In this document: positions 20,701 to 31,784 of the stretch, piece by piece
Layout of the letters: every line of letters starts with the position of its first letter
Position numbering within the stretch: the first letter of the stretch is position 1
Assembly (NCBI GenBank): GCA_950022655.1
Contig: OX465580.1
Location: 123,797,016-123,861,015 of the forward strand
Length of the DNA stretch: 64,000 nt
Direction: 5' to 3'
Source of the DNA: Alentia gelatinosa
Lineage: Eukaryota; Annelida; Polychaeta; Phyllodocida; Polynoidae
The notes under the pieces: generated by a model
The model's input: only the letters and a program-made list of their open reading frames with translations
Told to the model about the DNA's origin: nothing
The model's database searches: none
Made by a program: the position numbers and the translations under genes

Positions 20701-21325
20701 ATGAGAGGGTACACGGTCATCTCGGCCCCATCGGCATCTCGGACCCCTTTTTGTGCGGTCATCTTGGCCCCGTCGCGGCCGCGTTTCGCACTCCCGCCTT
20801 CGCGGGTTAAGGATAGGGTTAATGTTAGGGAAAGGGTTAGGGTTAGGGATAGGATTAGGGTTAGGGATAGGGTTAGGGTTAGCGTTAAGGTTTGGGATAG
20901 GGTTAGGGATAGGGTTAGGGTTAGGGATAGGGATAGGGTTAGGGTTTGGGATAGGGTTAGGGATAGGGTTACGTTTAGGGTTGAGGTTTGGGATAGGGTT
21001 AGGGATAGGGTTAGGGTTAGGGATAGGGTTATGGTTTGGGATAGGGTTAGGTTTAGGGTTGAGGTTTGGGATAGGGTTATCACACATGTTTTGTAAGATA
21101 TGCTTTTGTTTTGTAAGATTCTTTATTGTGGAAAATAGACAAATAATATAATACAGCAAAGCTGGTAATCCGTATTTTGGGTAAGTAATCACATTGGAAG
21201 ACATTCACCGTTTTCGCGCATGAAGGCTGTGAAAGCTGTGAAAGCGGGGGGCCGAGGTGCCGATGGGTCCGAGGTCCCGTAGGGGGACCGAGATGCCAAA
21301 GGAGCCGAGACATCCGGGAACCTAT
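20701..21325. repeat. Interstitial telomere-like (TTAGGG)n tract between GC-rich inverted arms
   Basis: From about 20810 to about 21080 the + strand is a degenerate array of TTAGGG, TTAGGGA and TTTGGGA hexamer/heptamer variants. It is flanked by GC-rich segments (20701-20805 and 21243-21325) with inverted similarity: CATCTCGGCCCCATCGGCATCTC on the left (23 bp, broken in the copy) versus GAGGTGCCGATGGG and CCGAGATGCC on the right. The long Arg/Val, Gly/Leu and Pro/Asn ORFs over the array are repeat artefacts. The arms suggest a mobile unit or local inversion rather than a simple chromosome-end fusion (inference). Confidence 0.8.
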
Positions 21326-21766
21326 GACCAGCTCCAGTTAACATGAGTCAGATGACCATGAACAATGAAACAATCGAACAAGAAAAGAAAGAGGTCAACT
21401 AAAAACATATAATACTTGAACCCAGTGATCTACATACAATGATAAGATCTGCTGACTAGTGAAGATAAACTAATCTATTACACTCTTATTTGAAATTTCA
21501 AATGAAAAATATTAATACTATGTGTTGCCTGCTCTACTTGTGGCAATCATTATGAATTGTTTATTCTGTTTGTAAAGTAATTTGTGTCGCACTGAAACTA
21601 TGCCTTCTGACTGTTTGTCTATCGGGCTCAGTCTGCAAAAAGCACCTAAAGATGGTTTGCAGACTGTGTTGAAGCACTATGTTTGTTTGTATTGTATGTA
21701 CTGTGGCTATTTTATATATGTACATTCCCAAACCATAATTGTCCAGTATTGTAGAACCACCCTGAA

Positions 21767-22018
21767 ATGTCTCTGATAACACCAGAAGAGTTTAAGAAGG
21801 TAAAAGGGGAAACATTTGTAACAGCCAATGTTAAAAGTATTTTCAGGCACTTGCATGAAGTAAAGGAGTTATTTTCAGAAAGCACTTATGTCACTGTAAC
21901 TGAAACGTGGCTTAACATAGCATCAATAATCAATCAAGAGATAAACGCTCTTATATGGATGCAAGGATCAAGAACTGAGTGGAGTCAGATGACCCACTAC
22001 CAACACAAGGAGCGTTAA
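21767..22018 (+). pseudogene. LINE endonuclease-domain relic (TETWLN box)
   Basis: The 83-codon ORF reads TANVKSIFRHLHEVKELFSE and then VTVTETWLNIASIINQEIN. This corresponds to the start of an APE-type endonuclease of non-LTR retrotransposons (NxRSLxxHLxEL...LTETWLN...D-EI). The continuation (the GY-xxRxDR block) is missing, so it is a short decayed fragment. The call is based on motif layout only. Confidence 0.5.
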
Positions 22019-22723
22019 GTGAACTAATGTACTATTAACAGATGCTGAAATGTTTTACAGTCTCCTGTTTTCCACATTGTCTTACTGAGTTTACATACAC
22101 CTTGTAATGTTTTGGATCGGTGTAAGAAGAATGTCTAATGTAGATGATTGCATCAAATCCCATCTTTTTTGAATAAAAAAGAAAAAAAAATGTCTGGTTA
22201 AAATATGCTGGTGTGAAAACCATTATTTTGTTACATTTTGTATAGCATAGCATCGACCATTTTCAAGTTTGTTGATAGAAAGAAGTTGATTTTTGTATGT
22301 AAATTTTACCATTCCTCTTTCATAATATTGAAAGATCGTTTCGTACGTCTTTCCTTTTAAGAAGTTGGGATCAATCCCTTCTTATCTTCAAGATTGACAA
22401 TAAAAAGAAAATTCCCCCCAAAAGGAGCAAACTGATATGACCACCAAAAAAAGAATAAAGCTGATGCTGGAATCATTGTATGTTGCTATAGCATAAAACA
22501 CACTGGAATCGAACAATAACAAAAATGAAAACAAATTGATATAGCATTGATAAATGTGGAAATCCTCCTATTTCTCATGAGCTCCTTGCCGAGCTTGTAA
22601 TGGGGGTATTCCACAGAGCAGGCGGAAGAGCACCACACGGACCACATGCTCACCGGCAGCAGATCTACGACCGCCGTACGGCCAAAACATGTTATAACTG
22701 ATAAAATAGCTTTTACCTGTTAT

Positions 22724-23081
22724 ATGCGGCCTTTACACCTGCCGACTAAAAACCCACCGATAATGTTCGGGCTGTACAAAAGTCGGTCGGTGGTTTTCCT
22801 TGTGAAAGGTCGATGGTACACTATCGGTGACATGCACTTCAAATATGTGATGGACGCTGACTGATTTTTGGTAGTAAAATGCAGAGCATCACGAATTAAT
22901 GCATTGTGCTTTGATTTTACTGGTGAGTGCGGAAGTCGGACAGTGGTGCCATATTGCATAAAGCAGAAGAAAAAAAAGGTTGACCACTTCTGTTTCCACC
23001 TGATGATTATTGCTCGGTAATCGGTCAGTGGTGTGAAATGCCATAATTGATGGTCATTATCGGCAGGTGGAAACGCCGCAT
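22724..23081. mobile_element. MITE with ATGCGGCSTTTMCACCTGCCGA inverted ends
   Basis: The left end ATGCGGCCTTTACACCTGCC (22724) pairs with the right end GGCAGGTGGAAACGCCGCAT (ending 23081), two mismatches in 20. A second inner pair is ACCGATAAT/ATTATCGG-like. It is 358 bp long and non-coding. I could not settle the target-site duplication. The ORFs at 22646-22959 are shadows. Confidence 0.7.
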
Positions 23082-23104
23082 GAATCTCCGGGGCGCCAGG
23101 GAGG

Positions 23105-24010
23105 AAGCTTTATCTTACCCCTAATAAAAAACGCCATAGCTTTAACATTGAATCAGTGTATTTGATGGAGCGTTGAATAAAGTGTTATTTATGCACCGAG
23201 GTGAATAAAATATTGGACCAACTGGGACGGGATAACGAAAGTAGATCCGGCAGCATTGATAAATGTGGCCATCCTCCAATGAGTGTCAACACACTACTAA
23301 CAAGGATAGTTACACATTTTTCTCTGCATATCGGTGAGATGGGGTAGGATAAATACGAAACTGAACTCGAGTTAGCTCTGGTCAGGTCTGCTACTCACTA
23401 CACTCGCTAATGCCGGATGTCCATCTACCGATTTCGGTATGAACGATTAGTTCCCAAATCATATACGAGTCGGTCACCTTGTCGCAGGCAAATTACGTAA
23501 CCCCTTGCTCGACCCGCACACTGATGAAATCGGTGTATGGTCCACTAATCGTTAGGTGAGGGCAAAAACCAAAGAAACCTAGTGTGGCACCCCCTACAAG
23601 CCTCACCAAGCGATTACTGTATTTACTGCGTCGGTCAACCTATCAGCCCTACTTTCCCAACGTTCCGTTGTCGCCGACTACATTTATCAACATGTTGATA
23701 AACTGATCCCCACCGATTTTGGAACATTGAAACCACAACTTGTCAGCGACAAAAGGACCTCTGAAGGCGGTGGTTCACTAATCGGTGGGAAGCCTTGCCT
23801 AGCTATGCTACATCTACCGACTCCGTTAGGATGGGTTGCCTGAGACAAATTACTGCCCGTTTGTCGCCGACAAACGTACATAAATGTTCCAAAATCGGTA
23901 GATGGGCATTGGCTTTAACGCCTCATGCAGTAATACACGACCTGCCCATCGTGGCATAAATATTGACAAGGCTAACTCTCATTTGGTTTCTACTAGGTAT
24001 TGACGCCGCC
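23105..24010. repeat. Composite dispersed repeat interrupted by a nested MITE
   Basis: The left part (23105-23410) carries TTATCTTACCCCTAATAAAA, ACGCCATAGCTTTAACATTG, AATAAAGTGTTATTTATGCA and GGGGTAGGATAAATAC. All of these recur at 26945-27100. The right part (23916-24010) carries CTCATGCAGTAATACACGACC and GCTAACTCTCATT, matching 27418-27482. The two halves are contiguous in the uninterrupted copy, showing that 23411-23915 was inserted later. Confidence 0.6.
23411..23915. mobile_element. Nested MITE, GCCGGATGYCCATCTACCGATTT ends, TAA target duplication (Harbinger-like)
   Basis: The left terminus GCCGGATGTCCATCTACCGA pairs with the right terminus TCGGTAGATGGGCATTGGC. The uninterrupted site at 27417-27423 (GCTAACACC) versus GCTAA/TTTAACGCC here shows a 3-bp TAA duplication. 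This fits PIF/Harbinger-type insertion (established trait: TWA target sites). Internal inverted segments (CCTTGTCGCAGGCAAATTAC / GAGACAAATTACTGCCCGTTTG) recur. A second full copy is at 39113-39531 and a fragment at 37210-37330. Confidence 0.7.
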
Positions 24011-25328
24011 ATTGAATGGGCTTCACAATAAACATGTTTGGAAGACGTCTGGTGGAGTTGAAATCTCGCCTATCCAGTGGAACAAACTCCTAAAAGGTCT
24101 TAAAGTTTAAAGTTTTACACACCCATCTAAGGCAGTATGTCATCACTTTATAACATTCTCATAATCGGTCTAAATATATGTGGCATTTATTTACATTAAG
24201 TTCAAACCTGAAACAGTTTAACATATAGTTATGGTTCATTCTTGTTCTTGTTTTTTTTGTGTGTGTTTTTTTTTAAAGATATTTATTTATACTGGCTATT
24301 GCTCAGTCCCGATGGACTGGTCTCAACGCAAAGCCAGTTATCCAGTCCTTACAAATTCTCCTTTTTTTGTGGCGCTACAACGCAACATATATACAACATA
24401 GTAAATAAATGTTAATAAAAATATAGACTTTGGGGAGCATAAAAGTATGATATGTTGTATCTTCCTATTTCTATTTTATTTAACTTCCTTCTAGATTCGA
24501 CTGATAAACGAACACTCATATGTATATGTACATGTATTGGTTATGGAGTCTTAGGGGATTAGTATCACGGGTGACCGTTTTCAGATAAAGACCCGATAGC
24601 AGTATCCTATCTAGATATTAGTCAATGGGTGCGGAGCCCGTCAGGCTGCTGCTTGCACTCTAACTTCTGTGATTTATAGAATGTCTGCGTGAGAGAAAAA
24701 CATATTCCCTTTTTAAAAGGTGCTATCAGGTTTTCCTCATTGAAGAGTATCGCATCAATTAACACAGCCCACTTGGTAAAAAGAGAGGCACTCGATTTTG
24801 AGCGGAAATTACAGGCTCTGGGTTCATCTCGACTTATATTTACACTTGTTGATATACTATCCATGGTGCAGACGGGTAATATCTAAGAGTTATGTGAGGA
24901 GATTGAGGAGGTGAGGATCAGAACTGAAGATGACCTTCTTCATGGCTGTTATATACGATATCTTATTCGCGTTGCCTGTGTCTAAACACAGTTAGGTCTA
25001 AACACACAGGACATAAAGATTGAAGATAAATTCCAAGACAAACACTTCAAAGTTTACCGCTCACTTATTGAGAGACGGAGAAACCGATAACGACGTTATG
25101 TGCAATGGGGGTCATTAACCATCAATAGGTGTGACCTACCATACAACAAGTCAACGAGGTAAAGCAAGGCATTAAAGGAAAAAGAGTTAATAAAAGTATA
25201 CTTGTTTAACCAATAAAGAGTAATGCAATGATGAAATTATTGCTGCTTATTTTTGATGGACACTTATATCTGACGACAAAATACCGTATGAATGTGGGTG
25301 CCATATAATTACTTTATTTTAGGCGTTT
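24011..25328. other. Intergenic; no gene recognised
   Basis: Overlapping opposite-strand ORFs of 65-80 codons at 24622-24886 have no recognisable family. A short palindrome TGTGTCTAAACACAGTTAGGT with an inverted repeat TCTAAACACACAGG lies near 24978-25010. Otherwise it is plain AT-rich DNA. Confidence 0.5.
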
Positions 25329-25332
25329 TTAA

Positions 25333-25673
25333 CCCTTCAAGAGCCACACATCATTCACCATGTACCCATACAACAGCAGGCACCAGAACCAATTGTGGTG
25401 TTTGTATGAGCGGCTTTTGTAGTCAATCTTGTTAAAAAATATTAAAAATTTGAAATGTCCAATAAATCTGAATTTTTATCAGAACTTTCTGAAGTTTTGA
25501 GAAGTCACTGACAACAAATAGCCTGATATTGCCTGCAATTTTCGTAGTTCTACCATACTTTTCCAAAAGGTTACAAATGAACAGGATTTTTTTCTATGCC
25601 CACGTGAATGCCATATGGCATTGTCCTGCCACGGCCAGGGGAATGCCATATGGCATTGCCCTGCCAGACAGGG
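25333..25673. mobile_element. piggyBac-like MITE flanked by TTAA
   Basis: TTAA at 25329-25332 and 25674-25677 brackets an element that starts CCCTTCAAGAGCC and ends CAGACAGGG (weak inverted CCCT.../...AGGG ends). TTAA duplication with CCC-type ends is the piggyBac hallmark. Near the right end GAATGCCATATGGCATTG occurs twice, 35 bp apart, each a palindrome. A related shorter element lies at 46139-46328. Confidence 0.6.
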
Positions 25674-26295
25674 TTAAGAGGTAGAAAATGTCACTCGTTT
25701 GTCTAAAATAGCTACTACCGTAGGTATACCCCTAATCATTCTTTAGTCCACTCCGCTTCGTCGAGATTCCATGAGATCAAATGTCAGCTCTCTTCAAACG
25801 ACAGCAGCGCCCGTTTGTTACACTAAAGGGCGAAGTTTAACACATTTCTGAAGTATGTCCTACGTTCCATTCCCTTTTAAAATTAACCAAGGAGTCTATT
25901 ATGAATGACAAAATAATGTGATGATGATCATTTGAAGTTTGAATATATCGCCATTTACGGAAAGCCACAATAGAAGATCTACCATTATATTAGGTGATAT
26001 TGCATATTAGTATGATCAGCTAACAGTCAACATACATCATGTAATTGTGGTCTTAAGTGGGAATAGTAATGTAATCAATTCTCTATTGATCTTATTATTA
26101 TAATCACGAATAAATATGTTCTACTATTCGTCTCATGATATAGCAATACAGAACAACCTGTTATATTTCATTTGCTCATTTCGTCGTATTCTAAATTTCG
26201 TCGGATGCAAATTTTCAAGTTATTTCCTTTCATGCGTTTTCCCCCATTAAACCAGAATTATGTATTCTTGTAAATGACATGATGTGCATGCTAAG

Positions 26296-26460
26296 TACAG
26301 TAAAAGCCCGCGTGAACGGACACCCTTCGTTCCAATATGCAAGTCCAATATGCAAGTGTAATATCGATATATAGTGTGTCCGCTTATGCGCGGTTAAGTG
26401 AAATATCTTATATAGAGGGACACATTTCCGTTCCGAGCAAAAGTGTCCGGAAGTCATGTA
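26296..26460. repeat. pogo/Tigger-like terminal sequence, MITE fragment
   Basis: TACAGTAAAAGCCCGCGTGA at 26296 followed by ACGGACACCC resembles the TA-flanked ends of pogo/Tigger elements (CAGTNAAACC...ACGGACA). Related GTGTCCGCTTATGCGCGGTTAAG and AGTGTCCGGAAG strings follow. I could not define the right end. Confidence 0.4.
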
Positions 26461-26944
26461 TGTATCGTATATATGTGCTAATAAAGATATTTGAAACAGA
26501 GATTTATCTGTTGAAGGGGCCCACCCAGGTCTGACCTCCCATAGTACTCAAAGATAGTGCGCTATGTTTGTCTTGCCTGCCCTTGGGATTGACATATCTA
26601 AATAAAAAAGGCATTGATCAACATGTCCGATAACATTCATAAGAAGGGTATCACCTCGGAATGTTACCAAGTATCCCCGTAAGGATAATGATGTGAAAGG
26701 GCAAAGCTTGATAGTTTCTCGTCGAAACGATATTGAAAGATAAGACCATAACAAGGCCACTTGCTTCATCTTACGTGGCATTTGATGCGTGCAGGTTGGG
26801 AACTCTGTTTGATATGAAGTCGTATTTGGTAGTCTTTTTATTCAGAAATATTTTTTATGACAAACAAAGTTCGCCTAATTATGGCGATCTTCCACTTTGA
26901 AGTTACACAGCACACAGGACAGTACAAGACTTTGTCTCAATCCT

Positions 26945-27060
26945 AGTATAAACGCCATAGGCTTAACATTGGCTGACAGTATTTGGGCGAGCTTGCAGTA
27001 AAGTGTTATTTATTGCACGAGGCAAATGAATTGTTGGAGACGGGGTAAGATAAATACTAA
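26945..27060 (+). repeat. Partial copy of the TTATCCTACCC-family repeat
   Basis: AAACGCCATAGGCTTAACATT, AGTAAAGTGTTATTTATTGCA and GGGGTAAGATAAATACTAAA follow the same order as at 23115-23360. It directly abuts the fuller copy at 27085-27372. Confidence 0.6.
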
Positions 27061-27084
27061 ACTGAAGTCGAATTAGCAGTGTCA

Positions 27085-27372
27085 GTATTTATCCTACCCT
27101 AATAAAAAACGCCATAGTCTTAACATGGGATTTGTTTATGTCACGGGTGTGACATAAAGTGTTGTTTATGCCACTACTTTCTGATACTGAAAAAATATAG
27201 GAACAGGGTAGGATAAAATCTAGACGCCACTCGTTTGAGTTTGAGCTTATTTATGCCAGTCATTTTGTTGGCTCCGTAATGTCACTCGTCTTCGACTCGT
27301 GAAATTATGGAGCTAATAAATTTTGTGTGACATAAATAAACTCAGACTCAAACTGGTGACGTCTCTTGATAT
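27085..27372 (+). mobile_element. MITE, TTATCCTACCC family, forward copy
   Basis: It matches the reverse complement of 14220-14498 along its length. TTTATCCTACCCTAATAAAA at the start and GGGTAGGATAAAATCTAGACG at about 27214 are inverted. The inner hairpin pairs GAGTTTGAGCTTATTTATG with ACATAAATAAACTCAGACTC around GTAATGTCACTCGTCTTCG. It is non-coding. Confidence 0.7.
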
Positions 27373-28530
27373 TATCACACTTCAATCCGGTCGGCTTCTC
27401 ACTGCGCTCAGCTAACACCTCGTGCAGTAATACGCGACCTGCCCGTCTTGCGGTGAACACTAACACTATTAACTCTCATTCAATTTATACTAATTCTCTC
27501 ATCCCTGGGATTTTTCTCCATAGACTAAACATTGGGAACTCATATCAAATGCCCATTGAGTATTTAGAAATAAATAGTCAATAGGGGATTATGTCACAAA
27601 GGTTTGCCCATTAATCAATGCGAAGGATGAGATAAATTCAGAAACCTGTTCAAGTTTAGGGTCAGAGCTCAGTCCCATTCAAACTCAATGGGATATGAGC
27701 TCTGGCCTTAGACTTTCATAGGTTTCCTCTATGGTACAGTAACCTCATACAGACTGATCCCTAGAAGGCGTTGATTATGTAGCAACGTAGGTTATACGTT
27801 TCAACACGATAACATTCATCTTTAAACAAATCCTCTTGGGGTTAACTTGAGATATTCAAACGCATTAAAATTACAACTATGCCCCTTTGCCTACGGCTTT
27901 GGGTAATAATTATGGTACGAAAGACCTCGAACAGCCATCAGAGGGCCCAGTAAGTACATTTCCTTAATATCATACTTGAAAATCACAAAAATGACATTTT
28001 CTCCTTTTACAAAGGCATCGATTCTAAGCCCGAACATCATTTATACGTCATGGCCAGCAGCGGGTAATGTTTCATAGAAGTTTAAGTACAAGTTTTTAAT
28101 ATCATAGGATTTTAACTATCCGATCAATTTTTATTTGTTTTTATCAAATTGGGTCAACTCGACTTGTTTGAATACACTGCAACTGATATTACAAGATCAC
28201 CTGTCTATTTTTGTCTGAAGCAGGGTATCGATCCACTATACGAAATGCATAGTTGTATTTGTTCAGTAGGTGATGCATGTAGTTGATTATAAAATAGGAT
28301 TAGGGAGAAATCTATAGATACTCCGTTCATAGATACGTTCTCTATTTTTTCAAGGGGAAATATAAACCACCACAGGCCATTGAAGCACAAAACTCATCTA
28401 GTACACGTAACCTAGTCGACATGCAACCTATTCGTGGAAGATTTTTTGCTCCATCTTAGCTTCATCTCTTATATCTTAAGCATTGTGTTATCAAGTGGTT
28501 CTCGCTCTATGTACTGATACTGACCACCCC
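27373..28530. other. Intergenic; no gene recognised
   Basis: Apart from the repeat tail at 27410-27480 (shared with 23916-24010) and a near-palindrome around 27664-27712 (CAGAGCTCAGTCCCATTCAAA / TTTGA-TGGGATATGAGCTCTG), I see no exon, RNA gene or element. Confidence 0.45.
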
Positions 28531-28990
28531 TGTGTGTCCGCGTAAAGGTGAAATTCACAGGATGGGATTCATGCACCCCACAGAGTGTTTATCTGAGACG
28601 AATCATGCTGAGATCCTGTACTGGAACATCATCTCCTGTCTGAGTTATACGGTTCTGGGAGCTGTTTCAAAAGTCGAGTGAGGTCTCGCTAGCGGCACGT
28701 CACATTTTGAAAGCGAGAGGCTGGCAACAGCGAGCGGCACCTCAAATCAAAGCGGCAGCAAAACTACTACCAATATCCCATAGAGAGCGGCACCTCCACC
28801 TCGACAGCGACGCCTCAAGTTCCATTGTTGGCCTCTCGCATTGGTGATGAGTACTCTCGTTTAGCACCCTCCCGATTTTTGAAACAGCTCCCTGTTTCCC
28901 TATATTTCCCCTGCAGTTATCAGCGAAAATTACCCCTAAAGAGGTACAAAAAATCTCATGAGATTTGTACTTTAAACACGTTTAAACGAA
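28530..28990 (+). repeat. Dispersed repeat, copy A, interrupted by a nested MITE
   Basis: It shares GATGGGATTCATG, CACAGAGTGTTT, GAGACRAATC, CCCCTGCARTT-TC-GCGA and ACCCCTAA-AGGTAC in order with copies at 29045-29240 and 38915-39110. In those two copies the sequence runs through without the 236-bp insert seen here at 28657-28892. Confidence 0.6.
28657..28892. mobile_element. 236-bp MITE, GGGAGCTGTTTCAAAA inverted ends
   Basis: GGGAGCTGTTTCAAAAGTCG at the left and CGATTTTTGAAACAGCTCCC at the right are inverted with one mismatch. The interior has repeated AGCGGCA and CTCTCGC phrases. Its absence from the otherwise co-linear copies at 29045 and 38915 shows that it inserted later. Confidence 0.75.
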
Positions 28991-29044
28991 ATTTATGGGG
29001 GGTATTTTCGGGAATGAAATGGACCTTATGCTGAGTCGCCACCT

Positions 29045-29240
29045 AGGTTGGATTCACACGATGGGATTCATGTACCTCACTGAGTGTTTGTCTGAGACAA
29101 ATCCTGTAGATTCTGTACTCGAACACAATTTTTTCATCTAAATTGTAATGTTCCATTTCCCTGAAACATGCTTTTCCCCTGCAATTGTTGGCGACATGTA
29201 ACCCTAAAAAGGAACAGGAACTCATGAGGTTTTGAACCCT
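29045..29240 (+). repeat. Dispersed repeat, copy B (uninterrupted)
   Basis: Co-linear with 28530-28990 minus the insert, and with 38915-39110. The ORF at 29043-29387 on the other strand crosses it and is not a convincing gene. Confidence 0.55.
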
Positions 29241-30070
29241 GTGCGGCATATGAATCTCACCGTGTAAATTCCACGTTAGAGCTAGATCGTTTACGAAATC
29301 ACTCCTTCCCAACGAATATCCAATCATAAGTCCAATCATAAGTCCAACACCTTCTGTGTTCAATGGGAACGGTTGGTAATATTCCACATTATCGGGATTA
29401 GCTTACTAATCCAACGTCGATGACCATGGCTAATCTTTTATATCGGATAGATTTATCTTCATGAGGCTCTAAGGCTCTTCACTTAGGATGGGTCGGATTA
29501 CCACGAAACATACGCGCGGTTAATCCTAAGACACAGCTATCTTTGTTTGAATACACTCTGCAAATCCTCGCTATTCTGGGCACACATTCCAATTGGCAAT
29601 ACCTCCACATTAATATCACCGTGCTACCAGCCAGTAGCCTCTCAGCCTAAGTAGGGGCGAGTTCTATTGGACTCTAAATCCATCCTTTGATGCTTACGCA
29701 GGACACTCATGGGATTCATAGTACTCGATGACACTTGGGTAAAGTCAGTCGGAATGTATATATGGAATGCACATATTGCCAAAACACATGCATTAGAAAC
29801 CAGTAGACCACCCCTCATATTACGGACCAAAGTAGTCAGATGTTGGAAATACAAAATAAAATTCAGAGTGGGCGCAGGATGTTTCGTACCGAGTCAAACT
29901 GTCCGGTTCAAGGGTGGGACTGTTTGATTTGTCAAAGCGAGGTCTTTTTCGGAGGGGAAGTGTGCATCCCATGGTGCACGCACAGGACAACTCAATTCCT
30001 TTTCAGGCAGTAGCCAGGGTACACTGACCGCCAGAGCTACACTACATTAAATCAGGGAATGGGACCTGGG
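29241..30070. other. Intergenic; no gene recognised
   Basis: ORFs of about 70 codons on both strands over 29642-29927 overlap each other and match nothing known to me. A short direct repeat AATCATAAGTCC lies at 29324-29347. Confidence 0.45.
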
Positions 30071-30074
30071 ACCA

Positions 30075-31363
30075 GGGACCTGTTTCACTTGTTTCGTGAC
30101 ATGTCTAGAGGGCGTGTCCGGTTTGTCCGGTTTCATAAGAACTAGACATTAGACTTCGTTTTGTCCATTCTCGCTTGCACTGTTGGTGCCACTTTTGTCA
30201 CGAAACTAATGAAACAGGTCCATGATGTGTAGATTCGTCTAATTCTTATGTCTGAGGTCTGTCTTTTCCTAAGGGCAGCTACTTGTGTTGTCACGAAACT
30301 AGACATACCTAATGTCTGTATGGTGTCACAGACATGTCACGAAACTAATGAAATAGGTCCCTGTTTCAGTTGTTTCGTGACATGTCTAGATGGCGTCTGT
30401 GACACCATACAGACAGATCAACACAAGTTGCGGCACTTCGGACAAGACAGACCCCAAACATGGTGTCTCCGGTTTCAAAAGTATTAGACAATTTCACTCA
30501 TTTTCCGCAGGAATTAAGCAGTGAAGGTTTAACGCGGGTAATGGATACATATAACCTATAATCGTTCCAAATATGAAGAAAATTGGCCACTCTGATCCAC
30601 TGATATTTGACATCAACTGTGACATGCGTTTTGAAACCCAACAATTGTTTTTACCGCTGTTGCTTGCACTCTTGATGCCGCTGTTGATGTCTGTCTAGGC
30701 CTAATGTCACGAAACTACTGAAACAGGTCCACAGTGCTTCACTAGTTTTGTGACATGTTTAGATGGCGTCTGTGACACCATACAGACAGATTGGAGTTGA
30801 CTAGTTTCGTGAAAACACAAGTAGGTGCCCTTAGGACAAGACAGACCCCAAACACGGTGTGTCTGGTTTAATAAGAATTAGACATTAGACTTTGTTTTGT
30901 CTGTTCTTGCTTGTACTGTTGGTGCAGCTTTTCATGTTTGTCTAACACTTTTGTCACGAAACTAGTGAAACAGGTCCCTGGGCTGGTCGGGTTGAATACG
31001 TGGCCGCCTTGAACCAGTAGCTAAGTGTTTGTTACTCTCCTACCAGGGATCTGTTTCAGTAGTTTCGTCACATGTCTGTATTGTGTCTGTGACAGATCAA
31101 CACAAGTCACGGCACTTAGGGGTGGACAGGACCCAAACACGGTGTGTCCGGTTTCAAAAGTATTGAACAATTTCAAGCAATGACACTTTAACATGAGTAA
31201 GGGATACACATAACCTATAATCATTCCAAATATGAAGAAACCGCTGAACCGCTGATATTTGACATCAAACCCGACAAAAATATTATCCCCTGTTGCTTGC
31301 ACTGTTGGTGCCGCTGTGATGTCTGTCTAGGCCTAATGTCACAAAACTACTGAAACAGGTCCC
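30075..31363. repeat. Cluster of four inverted-repeat MITE copies (GGGACCTGTTTCA...TGAAACAGGTCC)
   Basis: Copies lie at 30075-30362, 30357-30733, 30734-30978 and 31046-31363. Each begins near CCTGTTTCANTNGTTTCGTGAC with GACATGTCTAGATGGCGTC, and ends GTCACGAAACTANTGAAACAGG. Interiors share GACACCATACAGACAG, AACACGGTGTGTCCGGTTT and GCACTGTTGGTGCCGCT. Copies 1 and 2 share the abutting end. A fifth copy is at 36042-36347. They are non-coding, and the ORFs here are shadows. Confidence 0.75.
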
Positions 31364-31394
31364 AGACCTTATGTACTGCTTAGAGAGTGTTTAA

Positions 31395-31720
31395 TCATAA
31401 CCTCGAAGTCAATTTACCATTTTGTGATTTACTTTTGTGTATATCTTTTAGAATAGAACCACCATAAAGCTGGACTTCATTATCAATTTGTTAAGCTATG
31501 AATTCTACCTATTAAGTATTTCTGCGTTTAGAACCTGCATAGAACAAAAGTATTTGGTTTAAGGTAAACACAGAGGGACACCGTATGTGATCTAACCCGA
31601 CCAACCCCTATGTCGTAAGTCAGTGTAGAAACTATGGGCAGCCAAACTACAGCCAGGGCAACAAGGACTGCTGCCTTGCTCCTGTAGTGCGCAAATCCAC
31701 CTGCAGCATGGCGGACATGG
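31395..31720 (+). repeat. Diverged copy of the ~364-bp repeat of 1680-2470
   Basis: It shares TTTTGTGTATATTTT-A, GACTT-RTTATCAATTTGTTAA, TATTTCTG-TTAGAACC-ATA, and the ACC-ACCAACC and CAG-CAAACTACAG phrases with the array near the window start. Older than its tandem relatives. Confidence 0.45.
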
Positions 31721-31784
31721 CTATAGGCCACGCAACCATATCGGGAACTAACAACTAGTTATTTTTGATTTGATGTCAAAAGAT

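Noticed and set aside
20673..21204. ORFs of 130-174 codons with Gly-Leu, Arg-Val or Asn-Pro repeats
   Set aside because: They are translations of the degenerate telomere-like hexamers in four frames.
24622..24886. Overlapping 65- and 80-codon ORFs on opposite strands
   Set aside because: No family resemblance, no splice-consistent neighbours, and mutual overlap suggest chance.
29043..29387. 114-codon minus-strand ORF
   Set aside because: It crosses a dispersed repeat found at two other sites and has no domain.
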